A stretch of DNA of 64,000 bases from Chrysoporthe austroafricana. Its lineage: Eukaryota > Ascomycota > Sordariomycetes > Diaporthales > Cryphonectriaceae. Shown piece after piece: positions 46,374 to 59,056 of the stretch. Location: NCBI GenBank assembly GCA_001051155.2, contig JYIP02000005.1, forward strand, positions 2,480,001 through 2,544,000, read 5' to 3'. Numbering within the stretch: the first letter of the stretch is position 1; each line of letters opens with the position of its first letter. A program made the position numbers and the translations under genes. Under the pieces are notes generated by a model. That model was not told where the DNA came from. It searched no databases and worked only from the letters and a program-made list of their open reading frames with translations.

Positions 46374-48091
46374 ATGTCCCCCGTGGGAGGACCTTGGCCA
46401 GGTCCACCACCGCAAATGCCTCCGCCATGGATTCCTCCTTCCGTGCCTGGTCAACTACCTAGTCCGATACTTACAACCAGGTCCTACAACTACGTATGAG
46501 CAACTCACCGGCTACGATCCAGGCGGAGAGCTGCTGTGGGATAGCCAGTATGGGACAGCCAGAGCCTTTCACTCTGGCATATGGGCACGGGCCAGGATAT
46601 GGCCCGTGCGCCAGGGCAAAGCCATTTCTACGCTCTGGCTATTGCCCACGGCTTTCTTTCCCTCTTCCTTCTAGACAGACACAACAACAGACAGCAAATC
46701 GAACCCAGTTATCACGTACGTGGTTAAGCCCAGCCAACAGCTGCGTTCTTACGTTGGTCCACTCCCCAAGCCACATTCTTTTCCTAACGGCTCTGCCAGC
46801 CCCGTAACAGGTTGGAGGCAGTGACGATGCCTCGAGACCACGCGCCCGGAGAAAAGACTCGCTGTAGCGACTCCGGTATCCTTTGCAGCTGCGTTCATTG
46901 CACGGATCGGAAGCGGGGGCATGATTGGTCTGGAGTCCGGCGAGATAAGATGATGTTTGAGCAGCCTGATTCAAATTTGTGTGCACACTTCAACCAGATT
47001 GCTACTCATTGTGCCAACTTCCACAATGTACTTGTGAGCTGGCCTGGGTTCGGCTCGAGGGCCTTCTCGCCATGTAAGCGCCGTGAAATAGGACCGAATA
47101 GAAATTTTCCCAGTTCAGTTTAATATATACGTGGTCTCAGCGAATTTTTGCGCGCCGCAAAGGGGCCCAATATCTGTTGATCTGAAGCTAGGCGGCCCAC
47201 CTGGGGCAGACCTCATTGAGAAGCCCGGCCATGCCGGTGTTCATGTGCATACGTTGGACCACAGCACGGGTTCTAACCCTACTTCCCATAGGCGACATGC
47301 TCAACCATTCACCACAGCCAGGTCCATCCTGCGGCGATGGCGGGTATTCTTAAGCCAACAACATAGACCTATCGAACTTATACAATAAAGTGACAGTCAT
47401 AACTCGGCTTAATGCAAATAGGAGTGCACGGCAGGGCTTGGCTGTGGTCTTTTCTGAGGCTGAGGCTCAAAAGACTCCCGAACGTTGGGGCCCTGTCAGC
47501 TTCAGGGTTCAGCGGCAAAACGGCGCTAGAGACAACGCTGGCTGGCTGGTCTGCAGCTAAGCCAACCCGTTTGCACTGCCTGGGGTTGCCCGGGTGGGCT
47601 TGGTGGGGCGCAGGCTGTAGGCTCGCCAGGGCGCTATGTATGACTGCTAGACTTGATAGAAACCTCACTCCACAGAAACCATACAGACTCAGAGTGACTC
47701 ACTGACTTCGCCTTCCTCGAGCTGACTTTCAACCCCGCGAGGGAGCAGTCATCTCACCCTCTCGCATGAGACGACATCTCTGAATTTCTACCAGTAATAA
47801 ATAGGTCATTACAACATCGTGGGAGCGGTCTTGTAATTTTTCTCATCTGGACTTGCCATACGATCTTTCGGCGCCTTCGATCCTCTTTCCAGCAGGCAAA
47901 CTTTCACTTTACCGAGCGCCTCATACAATCCAGAACCATATTTGAGACTCGCCAGCTCCACAGGCCCCAACTTTGGTTTGAATACTCAGAAGTCGCTGTA
48001 TTTCAAAAAAGCGCACCGTAACACACTTACCACCCTGGCTTGCCACGGTTTGGATCTGGAACCCCAACTACGCACAACTACTGCTCATATC
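46374..48091. other. Intergenic between CorA-like and NFX1-type genes
   Basis: The first 123 bp continue the CorA-like frame after its stop as a Pro-rich stretch (see findings). The rest, to the NFX1-type start, is AT-richer with no coding similarity. The last ~350 bp must hold the NFX1-type promoter and 5' UTR. Confidence 0.45.
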
Positions 48092-51000
48092 ATGGCTGAA
48101 GTTGAGACACCGTCTGCCAGTTCGGCATCCCCACAAACATCACAACAGCATCGGGGCGATGGATCAGCTTCTAGAAGAGCCAGGTCCAGCCGAGGAAGAG
48201 GTCGAGGCTTTCATAACAGAGGCTCAGGGCACGGGCGGGGAGGGCACGTGCCTCCCGTGAGCGGCACTGCCACCCCACGAACGACAGAACAGGAGACGAG
48301 CTCGTCAGCAGAACAGAGAGCAGCGACCCATGAGGAGCCAACGGGACCAAGCCCCAGGGGAGGAAGGGGCAGGAGGGGCGGCCGAGGGCGAGGAAGGGGA
48401 GGGCACGCTGGGCAGGATACGCAAATCGCCCCTCGGAGAACATTTGGGGGACAACTCACATCAACGACCGAAGACGCATCTCGAGACGTGTCAGGACTAA
48501 GTGGTGATGCTGCCGAGTTTGTGCCTGGCCAAGTGCATCAGCAGAGGGTGCGGCCACCATCCAAGCCCAAGGAGACGCCACAGCCAAGAGCAAGAAGAGC
48601 ATCTAAGTCCGAGGCACCAGACCTGACTACGCGGATCCACGAGGATATTGATAACGGCCAATATGAGTGTGTGATCTGCTCCAGCGAGGTCGTGCGCACT
48701 TCAAGGATATGGACATGCACTTTGTGCTGGACCGTCACCCACTACCACTGTACTAAGAAGTGGTTCAAGAGCCAGATGGAGAACGACAAGCAGCCGCAGG
48801 GTGCCGAGCCGACCTGGAGATGCCCTGGGTGCAACTCCAAGTTAACGGAAGATCCAGGTTCCTACCACTGCTGGTGTGGCAAAGAGATCAATCCGCGGTC
48901 GACGCCAGGACTACCACCACACTCTTGCGGACAGACATGCTCGAAGCCTCGAGGCAGCTGTCCACATCCTTGTGGTTTGATGTGTCACTCGGGGCCTTGT
49001 CCTCCTTGCACTCTGATGGGTCCCGTACAGCCTTGCTACTGCGGAAAGAACACGTCTCAGAAGAGATGCGTCGATACGGACTACACCAACGGCTTCAGCT
49101 GCAACGAGGTCTGCGCAGATCTGCTGCCGTGCGGTGAACATGTCTGCCCTCAAAAATGCCATCCAGGAGTCTGCGGCGCCTGCGAGGTGATGGTCCCTTC
49201 GACCTGCTACTGTGGTAAGGAGACCAAAGAAATACCTTGCGAGCAGCGAGACGACTTGCTGGAGTCTTTCAATCACGGTCAAGTGCAAGCTTCGGAGGAC
49301 CCCGGCTGGTTTGAAGGCTCCTTTACTTGCCAAGCACCTTGCACGAGGAAATTCGACTGTGGTGTCCATCAGTGCCAGAAAGGATGCCACCCGCAGGACG
49401 AGGAAGCGTCACACTGTCCATATTCGCCAGACGTTGTCACCCACTGCCCTTGCAGCAAGACACCTTTGGAGGAGATCATGCCAGAGCCTCGACAGTCTTG
49501 CTCAGATAAGGTCGAGCACTGCTCAAAGAGATGTGGTAAGACTCTTCCCTGCGGGCATCAGTGCCCAGACCTCTGCCATACAGGAGCCTGCAAGCCTTGT
49601 TGGCAGAAGACGGATATCAAGTGCCGCTGCAGTCGAACTACGGTGTCAACGATTTGCCACGGGGTACCTCCTGAAGAGGTCGTGAAGCCTGAGTGCCCTC
49701 GGGTGTGTCGCGCGGTCCTCAATTGTGGACGGCACTCGTGCGATGCGCGCTGTTGCCTTGGGGAGAAGAGGGCAGCTAAGCGTCAAGCGAACAAACGCAG
49801 GGCCGCTGGTCCTGCGCAGGAAGACGTGGAAGACGAACATATCTGCACAAGGACTTGCAACAGGCTGCTCAAGTGCGGTAAGCACTTCTGCCAGCAACTG
49901 TGCCACAAGGGACCATGTCCGAGCTGCTTGGAGGCCATCTTCGAGGAAATCAGCTGTTCGTGCGGACGCACCACACTTTACCCTCCGCAACCGGTACGTA
50001 ACTTCGCCTTGAGAAGACGACAGTCCCGATTGTGTTGATACGTGTACTGACTTTGTTCCCAGTGTGGCACCCAACCACCACAATGCCGATTCCCTTGCAC
50101 GCGTGCACGATCCTGTGGACACCCTCAGGTGGAACACCAGTGCCATCCTGATGATGTAGAATGCCCCAAGTGCCCCTTTTTGGTCGAGAAGACCTGCATC
50201 TGTGGCAAGGAAGTGCTACGAAATCAGCCATGTTGGTTCGCAGAGGCTCGCTGTGGCCGGCCCTGTGGAAAGCGTCTCAAGTGCAGGTAAGTGCGACGTG
50301 CCAAGGTCTATGGATACAGATCAACTCGACTGACATAATATACGTAGTACGCATTATTGCAAGCTGCTCTGCCATAGAGGTGACTGCGAAGATGTTGGCT
50401 TGCCAGGATCTCGCTGCGCACAGCCCTGTGGCAAGCCGCGCGAATCTTGTGGCCATGAGGATCTTGACCAGTGCCATGCGCCATTCTCCTGCAAGGAGGA
50501 GAGGCCATGCCAGTCCGAGACTTTCATCACCTGCGACTGCCAGCGGCGCAAGCAGAAGGTCAAGTGTCTGTCTACACACCTCGAGCCCCGAGGCCCACAG
50601 CGGGAACCCCTCAAGTGCGACGAGGAGTGTTTACGACAGAAGCGCAACCGCCAGCTCGCCGAGGCTCTCAACGTCGACCCGGACCACACAGACGACCACA
50701 TCCCCTACCAGGACGCCACGCTCAGGTTTTTCCGCGACAACACCGAGTGGGCCCAGCAGCAGGAGCGCGAGTTCCGCGTCTTTGCCGAGTCGGGCGCCAA
50801 GAACATGCGCTTCAAGCCCATGAAGCCTCACCAGCGACAGTTCGTGCACCTGCTCGCGGAGGACTACGGCCTCGACAGCGAGAGCCAGGACCCAGAGCCT
50901 CACAGGCACGTCAGCATCTTCAAGGGCCCGCGGTTTGTCTCGGCGCCGCGGAAGGCGCTGATGCAGTGCCTGCGCCTCCTGAAGCCCGCCGCGCCGTCCC

Positions 51001-51632
51001 GAGCAGCGGCTCCGGCGGCTGCCGCGAGCAAGCCTACCCAGCAGCCCTACAACGCCTTCCTGCTCACGAGGCCGAGGTTCGGCCTCACGGTGGAGGAGGT
51101 CGACCAGGCGCTCAAGGCCGATCTCGCGAGCGCGACCGCGTCCAACCCGGGCTTCACCTTCACGACGAGCTTCCTGCCCTCCGAGGAGGTCCTCGTCCGG
51201 GCCGCCACCCGGACGACCGCCGCGAGCGTCGCCTCCGGCGCGTTCAACCCCGCCCAGCTCGAGGCCCTGCTGGCCGCCCTCAAGCCGCGGCTGGCCAAGG
51301 CGGCCGGCGCCCACGGCATCGCGGGCGGCGTCCTCCTGTGCGCCGCCGACGCGACCCCGGCCGTCGTGCGCCGCGAGGGTACCGACGGCGGCAGCGGGCC
51401 CGCCGGCGGCTGGAGCACCGTCGCCGGCCGCGCGGCCGCGCGCTCCCGGCAGTGGGCACCTGCGCCCGCTGTCGAGCCCAAGCAGACGGGGTTCGTGGCG
51501 CTGCGTAGGCTCGGGGCAAAAAAGCCCCAGCCCCAGCAGGAGAACAAGGAGGAGGAGAACGTGCGGGCCGAGGCGGGAGAGGCGGTGGCCGGGCCGGCGA
51601 AGGCTGAAGGGGGTGAGAGTGACGAGCAGTGA
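48092..51632 (+). CDS. FAP1: NF-X1-type zinc-finger protein (FAP1 homologue)
   Basis: Three exons: 48092..49993, 50063..50286, 50348..51632; 1136 aa. N-terminal Arg/Gly-rich disordered region (RGG-like, about residues 25-125). A RING-like PHD finger begins YECVICSSEVV (about 190-255) and ends RCPGC. A series of NF-X1-type zinc fingers follows, with repeats such as CGEHVCPQKCHPGVCGAC, CGHQCPDLCHTGACKPC and CGKHFCQQLCHKGPCPSC, running to about residue 790. An R3H domain (about 805-880) contains RQFVHLLAEDYGLDSES with Arg872 and His876. A C-terminal ~200-residue low-complexity Ala-rich tail ends acidic. In yeast Fap1 binds FKBP12 and confers rapamycin resistance; human NFX1 is a nuclear regulator with RING E3 activity. 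The start at 48092 follows an upstream frame that is open but has no ATG. Confidence 0.93.
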
Positions 51633-52749
51633 GGGTTTTCCCTCCCTGCGTCTTTTGTTTCTATTCACTTGGAGAAGTTTATGAGAGACGGAAAGGTTGG
51701 CTGTCTTCACGGGCGTGATCACGGCGGCTACAATTTTTCCCTTGAGGGATCTGAAGGAGGGCTATCAGTGCCCCATCTATGCACTGAGGCTAGCCAGGAG
51801 CTTTATGCGACACGCAACGACAGCTAAGGAAAGATAGAAGAGAAGGGAACAATGAAAATCAAAAACAAAACAAGGTGGACGCAGACAACCTCAGCAAATC
51901 TCGTACGTCTGCCCACGATTCTCGAGAGAAACGTGATTAAACACCAGCACCGCCCGGGCATTACGCGAGCCCTGCCCTCCGCAGCGCCTTGACCGGCACG
52001 GGTTCCTACAATCGTTCCCAGAACCTGTTCACCCCCCCCCCATCACCCCCGTGCTGTCTACAGTCCTCCGGAGAGTCTTCCGGAACGTCGTCGTCTTCTG
52101 GAGGCACCAGCGCCCTTGCAAGAACCCCCCATACGCATATAGACCGCCAGATACCATCCACCGCTGTGTGCGCCGACAGGAACCGCCAGCGCCTTCAGTA
52201 CGCAGCACGACGACACCCGTATTCCTGTTTCGCCCTCCAGCTATCTGGCCGGGGCCAAAGCGTCGCGTGCAGTCTCGCGTGATTGGATCCTGCAGCACGC
52301 CGTCATCGTGCGCAGGGTCCCAAGAAGGGACAGGGCCCGGGATACAAGGAGGGGAAGAGGGGGGGGAGGGGCGCAGGAAAATAGAGTTAAGACGACATTG
52401 ATTTCGGTAGCTGTACGATCGAGCGCATCATAGGGGTATCTTTATCAAAAAGCACACGCCTCCTCCCGCGCGCAAAGCTTGCTTGCCTGGACACTGCCGG
52501 CAACATCCGAATGACGGGCCGCGTGTGTTCGACCCTCCTCTTGTGCGATCCAAGACACACACAGTCCCACCTCCCAACCTCCAGGGTCTCATCAGATGAC
52601 CTCGAGGACGATGCACACCCCTCCACGGGACCATGCCGAGCTCACGCATGAGCGCCGGCCCCCGCATCACCCGAGGAGGATGCGGGAGAGCCAGAAGATC
52701 TAGCCTCGCCGCTATCTTCTCCCGGGGAGCGCGGAGGGATGCTCCTGCC
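51633..52749. other. Convergent intergenic region
   Basis: 3' flanks of the NFX1-type gene (+) and the Bem46-type gene (-). A homopurine/G-rich stretch is at 52350-52383. No coding similarity or RNA gene. Confidence 0.45.
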
Positions 52750-54344
52750 CTATATCTTCTCTGGTGGTGTGGAGGGATACTCCTGCGTGACCGACGCTAT
52801 GAACTCAGCGATAGACTCGAAGTAACCATCCTCGAGCACGCTGGAGTTGTGGTCGCCGTTGGGGAGCGGCTTGAAGATCTTGTTGGGTGCTTGCGATAAC
52901 TCGTAAAGGCGGCGCATGTGATTAGGTCTGGGGGCCAAGAAGAGGTTAGCGCGGGTTCCCTGTGAGACATGCATGTCATGCATGGGCTGCAGAGCACAGC
53001 AGATCCGTATGCAGAATGATAAGAATCCGGCGCCGGAGGGCGAGTCTGGCCCTCGGCCGAAGGTTTGGACGTGTCATGCCATGGCTTTAGGAGTATTCCT
53101 GCGGGGCTGCTGGGGAGGGATGCGAGGTGGGCAACTCACGGTACGATCTCATCCTGCAGGCCAGAGAGGAACAGGATGGGCACCTTGGTGATCTGCGGGA
53201 TGATCGAGTCGCTGGGCCAGACCTGGTGGCACAGCAGGGAGAGATACCTGGCGGGCGGGAGGACGGAGGGGATGAGCTTCCGCATCGAGAGGAAGGTGTT
53301 CTCCAGCACCAGGCCCACGACGTCCTTCTGGTTCTCCGCGACGAGCTTGATGCTGACGGCCCCGCCCAGGCTCTGCCCGTACACGATGAGCTTGTGGTCG
53401 CTGGTCTCGGCCCTGTCGCGCAGGTAGTCGAGGGCGGTCTGCGCGTCGTGGCAGATGCCCGACTCGCCGGGCTCGCCGGTGGACAGGCCGTACCCGCGGT
53501 ACTCGAGCATGAAGACGTTGCAGCCCGTGAGGCTGATGAGCATGCGGGCGATGGGGACGCGGTGGCCGATGTTGCCGGCGTTCCCGTGGAACATCAGGAC
53601 GGTGACGTTCGAGTTGCGCCCCTGGCGCGGGCCGCGGATGTAGTAGGCCGACAGCTTCTCTCCATCGCTCGTCGGGATGACCAGCTCCTCGAAATCCTGG
53701 ATGCCGAACTGGGAAGGGCTTGGGACGTCGGTCCGCGCATTCGGGGGCATATGAGAGGGGTATATGAGGGCCCTGCGGTCGGCGGTGCCACGTCAGTCAC
53801 GGTAGGGCGCGCGGACGGGCTGCGACGCTGGCCCTGTCGTCAGAAGTCCCCGTGATGCCGTGGTGAAACAGCCGGGGCCCCCAGGGGGGCTGGAGGGGGA
53901 GGAGAAGAACACTCACTTCTGCTTGAAGTAGAGGAGGGATGTGAGAACAGCAGCAACGCCCTTGGATGCGATGACATTAGCGAGGTGCCTCAGGTCGCGG
54001 CCCAGGTCGTCCACGAAGGAACAGCGCATTCGGAGAGGTAGGGGGGCCTGAGGAGGAGGAGCGGCGGCGAGCCGGACGACGACATAGGAGGTCGGGCGGT
54101 AGGGCGCGCTGGGGGAAAAGAAGGGGGGGGAGGGAGGGAGTGAGGAGGAGGAGGAGGAGGAGAAGGAGGAGGAGAGAGACAAGAGATGAGGGAAGGCTGG
54201 TAGCAAATAGTATCAGGGCATGACGGAGGAGGCAGTTTGCCTTACAGTCGAGGCGATGGCCGGCAGTCGCATCCACGAGGCAGCAGTGCCGAGGAGCGAG
54301 ACGGTGGACTCGAGGAGAGTCGGGGCCGGAGGAGAGGAGGACAT
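52750..54344 (-). CDS. bem46: Alpha/beta hydrolase, Bem46/ABHD13 type
   Basis: Four exons on the minus strand: 54344..54246, 53960..53917, 53772..53140, 52927..52750; 317 aa. An N-terminal hydrophobic segment (GVAAVLTSLLYF, encoded by the 44-nt exon 2) is a probable membrane anchor, followed by KALIYPSHMP. The hydrolase core has VLMFHGNAGNIGHR (oxyanion-hole region), MLEYRGYGLSTGEP, the nucleophile elbow GQSLGG (Ser182), Asp255 in GLQDEIVP and His285 in NGDHNSS; the triad is complete. Bem46 proteins are ER or perinuclear membrane-associated and, in Neurospora, affect ascospore germination and hyphal growth; the substrate is not known. Exon 2 was placed by branch CTAAT before acceptor AAG and by the restored Lys-Ala-Leu-Ile-Tyr-Pro join. 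Intron 1 contains a 60-nt purine tract. Confidence 0.92.
54119..54180 (+). repeat. Polypurine (GGA/GGGA) tract inside an intron
   Basis: A plus-strand run of G and A (one T) within intron 1 of the Bem46-type gene, so the transcript has a long polypyrimidine tract. It lies upstream of the branch site near 53978-53985. Confidence 0.85.
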
Positions 54345-54810
54345 GGTAGGTAATTAAAACAAGAGACACGGGAGAGGAGGGGAGACAGGGGCGGAGGGTG
54401 AAATAGGGAGATCAACGGGAGGTGTACAGTCCAGTCCAGGCACCGCGAGCGTTAGGCGAGGCGAGGGGAGGTTTGTGCTGTGCTGTGCCGTGCCGTGCCG
54501 TGCGCGCGCGGGGCTGCGCTCTGTCTCTGCCTCTGTCTGCCTCTGTCTGCCTCTCTGCACCTCTCTCTCGGTCCCGTCCGTAGTAGGATTCCTCTTGCAC
54601 CGTGCAGATCCGTGCTGGTGCTGGCGCTGGCGCTGGTCTCGGTCTGGGGAGCGCAGGAGGCAGGCGTCGAAGAGCGGCGCGGCGGAGCTGACAAGGGCGC
54701 GCGCAAGGCCAGGAAGGACGGACGGACGGGGCAGGCCCGGGAGACGCAGCCCGGTGGCACCAACAGCCACGGCTTGCCAGGGCCTGGTCCTGGGGTTGGG
54801 CGTTGGGCGT

Positions 54811-54859
54811 TGGTGGTTGGTGGTTGGTGGTTGGTGGTTGGTGGTTGGTGGTTGGTGGT
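54811..54859 (+). repeat. (TGGTGGT)7 tandem repeat
   Basis: Seven exact heptamer copies with paired-G spacing that could form two-tetrad G-quadruplexes. It lies about 470 bp upstream of the Bem46-type start. Confidence 0.92.
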
Positions 54860-55941
54860 GGTGGGATGAGGAGGGGAGGTGAGCTCTGCCTTCAGCCTGA
54901 GCCCCCCGGGTCGAGATGCGCGATGCACGATGCAGATGCACGCTGCAGCGGGCGAGAGAGCCTGGCACGCCTGGCACCCTAGGTTACTAGCTACCGTGGC
55001 ACTCTGCTTGCTACTGTAGCGCGGAATCCTGGTGAGAATTTAGGCAACTTAGGTAAGCACCACAGCGCAATGGCAGCACTGGGCAGCGCTGCCCAGCGCC
55101 AGCCCAGCACAGGGCAGCCCAGGCCTGTACCCCAGTACGGCACCGTGGACCGCCCACTCACGTGCTACTTCTACGACCCAGCAAGCAGGGCCCCAGGCCC
55201 CTGGGCCCCTGGCGCTGCCATCCCCGCCCGTGCTCAGGGGTCAGGCCTGCTCTCGTCGCGCCTCGTCTCAGAACCCGTGCTCCGGTACATCGTCGGTCGT
55301 AAGCCACACTCCGTATCCCGAATAGGAGATGATGGACCTTCTCCTTACCAGCGGCCACGCTGCTGGTATCTCCCCAGTGCTCCCCTCGGCAGCTGGCCCT
55401 CCTGTGCTCCCATCCTTCTCCCTGCGGAAGGCGTGACGCGCCAGCCCCGGCGCCCGCCGCCGTATCGGGCAGCTGTGCAGCGAGGCAGGAAAAAACCCCC
55501 GGCGCGTTCTTCACTGACCGACTGACCGACTGACCACGTCAGTCAGTTCCGTCCCCGAATCCGTCCAGCCAGATCGCCGCCAGAGATCTCGCTCCCTGGC
55601 AGAAGTCGAGATCGGTCCGCATGGGGTCCCGAATGGGAATACGCCCCGATGTCTCAACAGCGACCCCCGGTGGGCTGATGCTGCTGGCCGTGGGCCGTGC
55701 TGTGGGCCCGTTCTTTTGTTTCTGGAACAAAAACACCCTGCCGCAGATCCTCAGCTATATATCACGAGCTGCGCGGGTCCTGCTCCCCTCGGGCACACGC
55801 CAGCTGCTGGCCCAGCGCGGCGTAGATGACAAAGAAGAAGAGCACGTGCAGACAGAGCATGCAGCCAGGGCGTCAGATTGGGATTCGAGCGAAGGAAGAT
55901 CCGCTGTTGGGCCTTCGTCGCTGGTGAGTCAGCGTCGCTCT

Positions 55942-55942
<1 letters not shown>

Positions 55943-55972
<30 letters not shown>
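55943..55972 (+). repeat. (CT)n microsatellite
   Basis: Fifteen CT dinucleotides followed by a T-rich run. Confidence 0.92.
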
Positions 55973-55975
<3 letters not shown>

Positions 55976-58589
55976 TTTTCCTGCCCTCTGCTATTTTGCC
56001 CGTCTTCGAGCCCACGCAAGTGGATGATTAATGGACACTCGGCAGGGTGGAGTGCGTCCTGCAGGTCGTGGGCTTCAACGTACGGGCTGAAGGTCATGTC
56101 AGAGGCACAGTTACCGAGCATCCCAGCTCGGCCGTGGCAGGTGGCTGGACCCCGGTGGCTGATAAGGCTGAGAGAGCGGCTGTCGGCCCTCAGTCAGCAA
56201 GAAGTTGTCGCCCAGAGGCCGAATGTGAGAAGATCGGCCGCCGCTCCCCAGCGAGTACCGGCAGGCCGGATGATCGATCGTGGATGCCACCAGTTATGCA
56301 AGCCTGTGACCACCGCCAATTTGATACAGTTGCTACCGCGTCCTCGGGCTCCTAGTGTACGACCTGAAACGTCATCCCTGCTCATCCCAACGCCGTCCTC
56401 TTACGACGTACTGGGGATCACTAGATGTGATGGCCCGCCAAGCCCTCTTGGTGCCCTCGTCTTCCGGTGGACCCTCTGGTTGAGATTCACCATGTCTTCA
56501 TTGGCGGGCGAGCCCGCTGCCAGACCGCGGCGAGAAGACCCGATCTCGATTGGTCCACAAACGTCCGCCGGAAGAGGGGAACACCAGCCCGGCGCTGGCT
56601 GGAATGAGCTTGCTAGACTGCTCATCTCTGAACGACGGCAGAGTCTTATTACGGTGCGCCACCAACATCTCTTGAGAATCTGGGCATCCGGGGCCTCCAC
56701 CTGAGATCTCCCTTCCGGCGCCAGATGTCTTCCCCCGGCCTGTACGGGCGTACAGCATACGTAGGTGGCCCGCCTCTGTGCCATCCGGCGGGTTCGGATG
56801 CCGCCCTCGGCCGAGGCCAGACGAGTCGTCTTGCGCGTAAGATGGCGTCGTCGTCACTGGGCTGGGCCCGCCCTGATCTCGGCAGCTGTGTCTTCTGAGA
56901 TGAGGGGACTACCTTGTCATTTGCTTAGTACGCCACCTGCAATCTCGCGGGTCACATTGTGTGATCCGCGAGGCGAGCCAAACTACGCCGCCACGAAGGA
57001 CGCGTATTTCAGGGCGAGCCGGACCCTTCGAGCAATTCGCCGGCCTCCCTCCGCGACGCTGAGGCCGGTGCTCCTCGTGCGCGTGATAGGTGTCTACATC
57101 TCCTTCTACGCCCCAGCCTGAGAAGACCGCAGGGGAATCGATAGGCGATATTTCATGAACCGCCTGGCCCGCCGAGAGGTCATGATGCTCGCAGGTCTTG
57201 CCCACGCGACGACAGCTCGGTGGCCGATGCAAGACCTAGCTATAGCTAGCCCTTGCCGGTGTCGGTCCAGGACCGGGGGGCAACGCCCCTCTCTGGTTCT
57301 CAATCCATCGCGGCCGCCTCGACCGGCTGGCTATAAGCACCCTGAAGATCCCCTCTTCCTCCCATGAGAAAGGAACCAAGGCCTCGATATATATAGAAAG
57401 GATGGCTGTCTACATCCACGCCCCCCGACACCGGGCTCGGGCATGCTGTCTTTAATTAGACTCGGCAGCCAATCGTCGACGCGTCCGTTGCGTTTCGCCC
57501 TAGCCTCGAAGGAGCTGGAGGGTATCCCTAGCAGGAAGCGCCGCCGTGCATCACCTAACCGCCGAGGGTCTAACGACAACACGAGAGGCAGGACTATTTG
57601 ATGGTAATTAGTCGATAGGGGCCGGATTGTGCATTGACCATCACACCGAGGAACCGGAGCCATGGATTCTTCGCCTGCTGCGTACGCAACAAGAGCGGCC
57701 CTCCGAGAAGTCCCGCTGAATGCGTTGTCTCGACAGGACCCTAAGTAGGTTTCAAGGTTGTTATATTGGGACCACGTCAAACCTGCAGCGCGGCTTAGGG
57801 CGCCACCCCCCAAAATCCTGTGTACTGCGGTCAGGTCCACGCTCCCGCGCAGATACAGGCGAGCTGCAACTCAACGCCGAGAGAAACTCGTCCTGGGCTG
57901 GCCTGCTCCGGCACGGCCCCCTTTCTCGGATGAGAATACGTCAGGATGGACGAGATATAGAGAAGGTTCAGCTAGCATGTGAGTGCCTGCGAGGCGGACA
58001 AGGTGCTGCATGAACATCCCGCGCGCTGGCATGAGACTACTTGTAAGAGCCGACAGGGAGCGCGAGGCAGGGATGGGTGGTGGTTACTGTGGTGCTCGTC
58101 GCTCCCTAGTCTCTAAGGCGGGTTGACGTGCATGACGACCCGGACAACGCAGAAATTTCTGCTTCTCTTCAGCCTGTCAACATCGATCCCGGGACCCAGG
58201 CCGCGGCGCTCCTTCACGTCCCATATCTCGCGCAGGCCAGCCAGAGACGAGGCTCGGTCGGGCCTCTTATCAGAGTTCAAGGAGGCCGCGCCAAACCTAC
58301 CAGGAGATCGTCGCATGAACTTGTCGCTGCAAGGTTTTCCCTCCCTCTCTGCCTCGTCGCCGCCCCACACCCTCGTCACCGGCACGCACCCAGGTGTGCG
58401 CTCTGCCTCCGCTCGCGCGCTGGAGGAAAAAAAATCGTGTGCCAGTCTCCCTCGCATCTAGGCCCTCAGCTTAGTCGACGAACCGTCAAGGCCAGCCAAC
58501 CGTTGCTTGCCCACTCGCGCCGTCTACTGCTTGGGGGGTCTCATCCGTCACCGCCAGGAACCAATCCTCAGCCCCTCCTGCCGGAGCCT

Positions 58590-58590
<1 letters not shown>

Positions 58591-58620
<30 letters not shown>
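58591..58620 (+). repeat. (CAG)10 microsatellite
   Basis: Ten perfect CAG triplets about 440 bp upstream of the LYAR-type start, probably in its promoter or 5' UTR. Confidence 0.92.
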
Positions 58621-58622
<2 letters not shown>

Positions 58623-59056
58623 CGTCGCCAATACCTTATTTATTTACGGTTATTTACAGGAAACGCTGATCAGGGAAGCCTGTCCTGCCGCAGCCGCAGT
58701 CGCCCCCAACACACCCCCGTGCCTACAGGAATTCCTCGCGGTCGAGACATCGCAGGCCCGGCGCATTCCACGGTGCTATCTGTGGCAAACTGTCTATCTC
58801 TGGCGCTGACGATCCCACGCGGGGCGAGAAGGACCCAAGGGGACCACGGACCGGATCGCTCGCAGATCGCCTGCGGGCAAGACCAGCGCGTCCAGTCACA
58901 CATCAACACGCCTCGTCTGTCATCCGCTGCGCGCAGCCCAACCGCGTGCCCAATCACCGGCTCGCCCACACGGCACGACAGCAGCAAGCAGCGTCACCGT
59001 AGTCAACAACACCGAACGGGTTGTCCTATCGAGGACGCCCCAGCCGACGGGCCGCG

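Larger units (their letters stand above)
54345..59056. other. Gene-poor region, 4.7 kb
   Basis: Between the divergent Bem46-type (-) and LYAR-type (+) genes; their promoters lie at the two ends. It contains three microsatellites (listed separately). Frames of up to 311 codons (58128-59063) are open but overlap others on both strands, have no family similarity and do not join to the LYAR start in frame. No RNA gene recognised. Confidence 0.5.

Noticed and set aside
46812..47123. 103-codon open frame with several Cys and His
   Set aside because: Cys/His spacing does not fit a zinc finger, and no conserved context supports it.
50631..51722. 363-codon open frame (-) opposite the NFX1-type gene
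   Set aside because: Shadow of the GC-rich R3H/Ala-rich tail exon.
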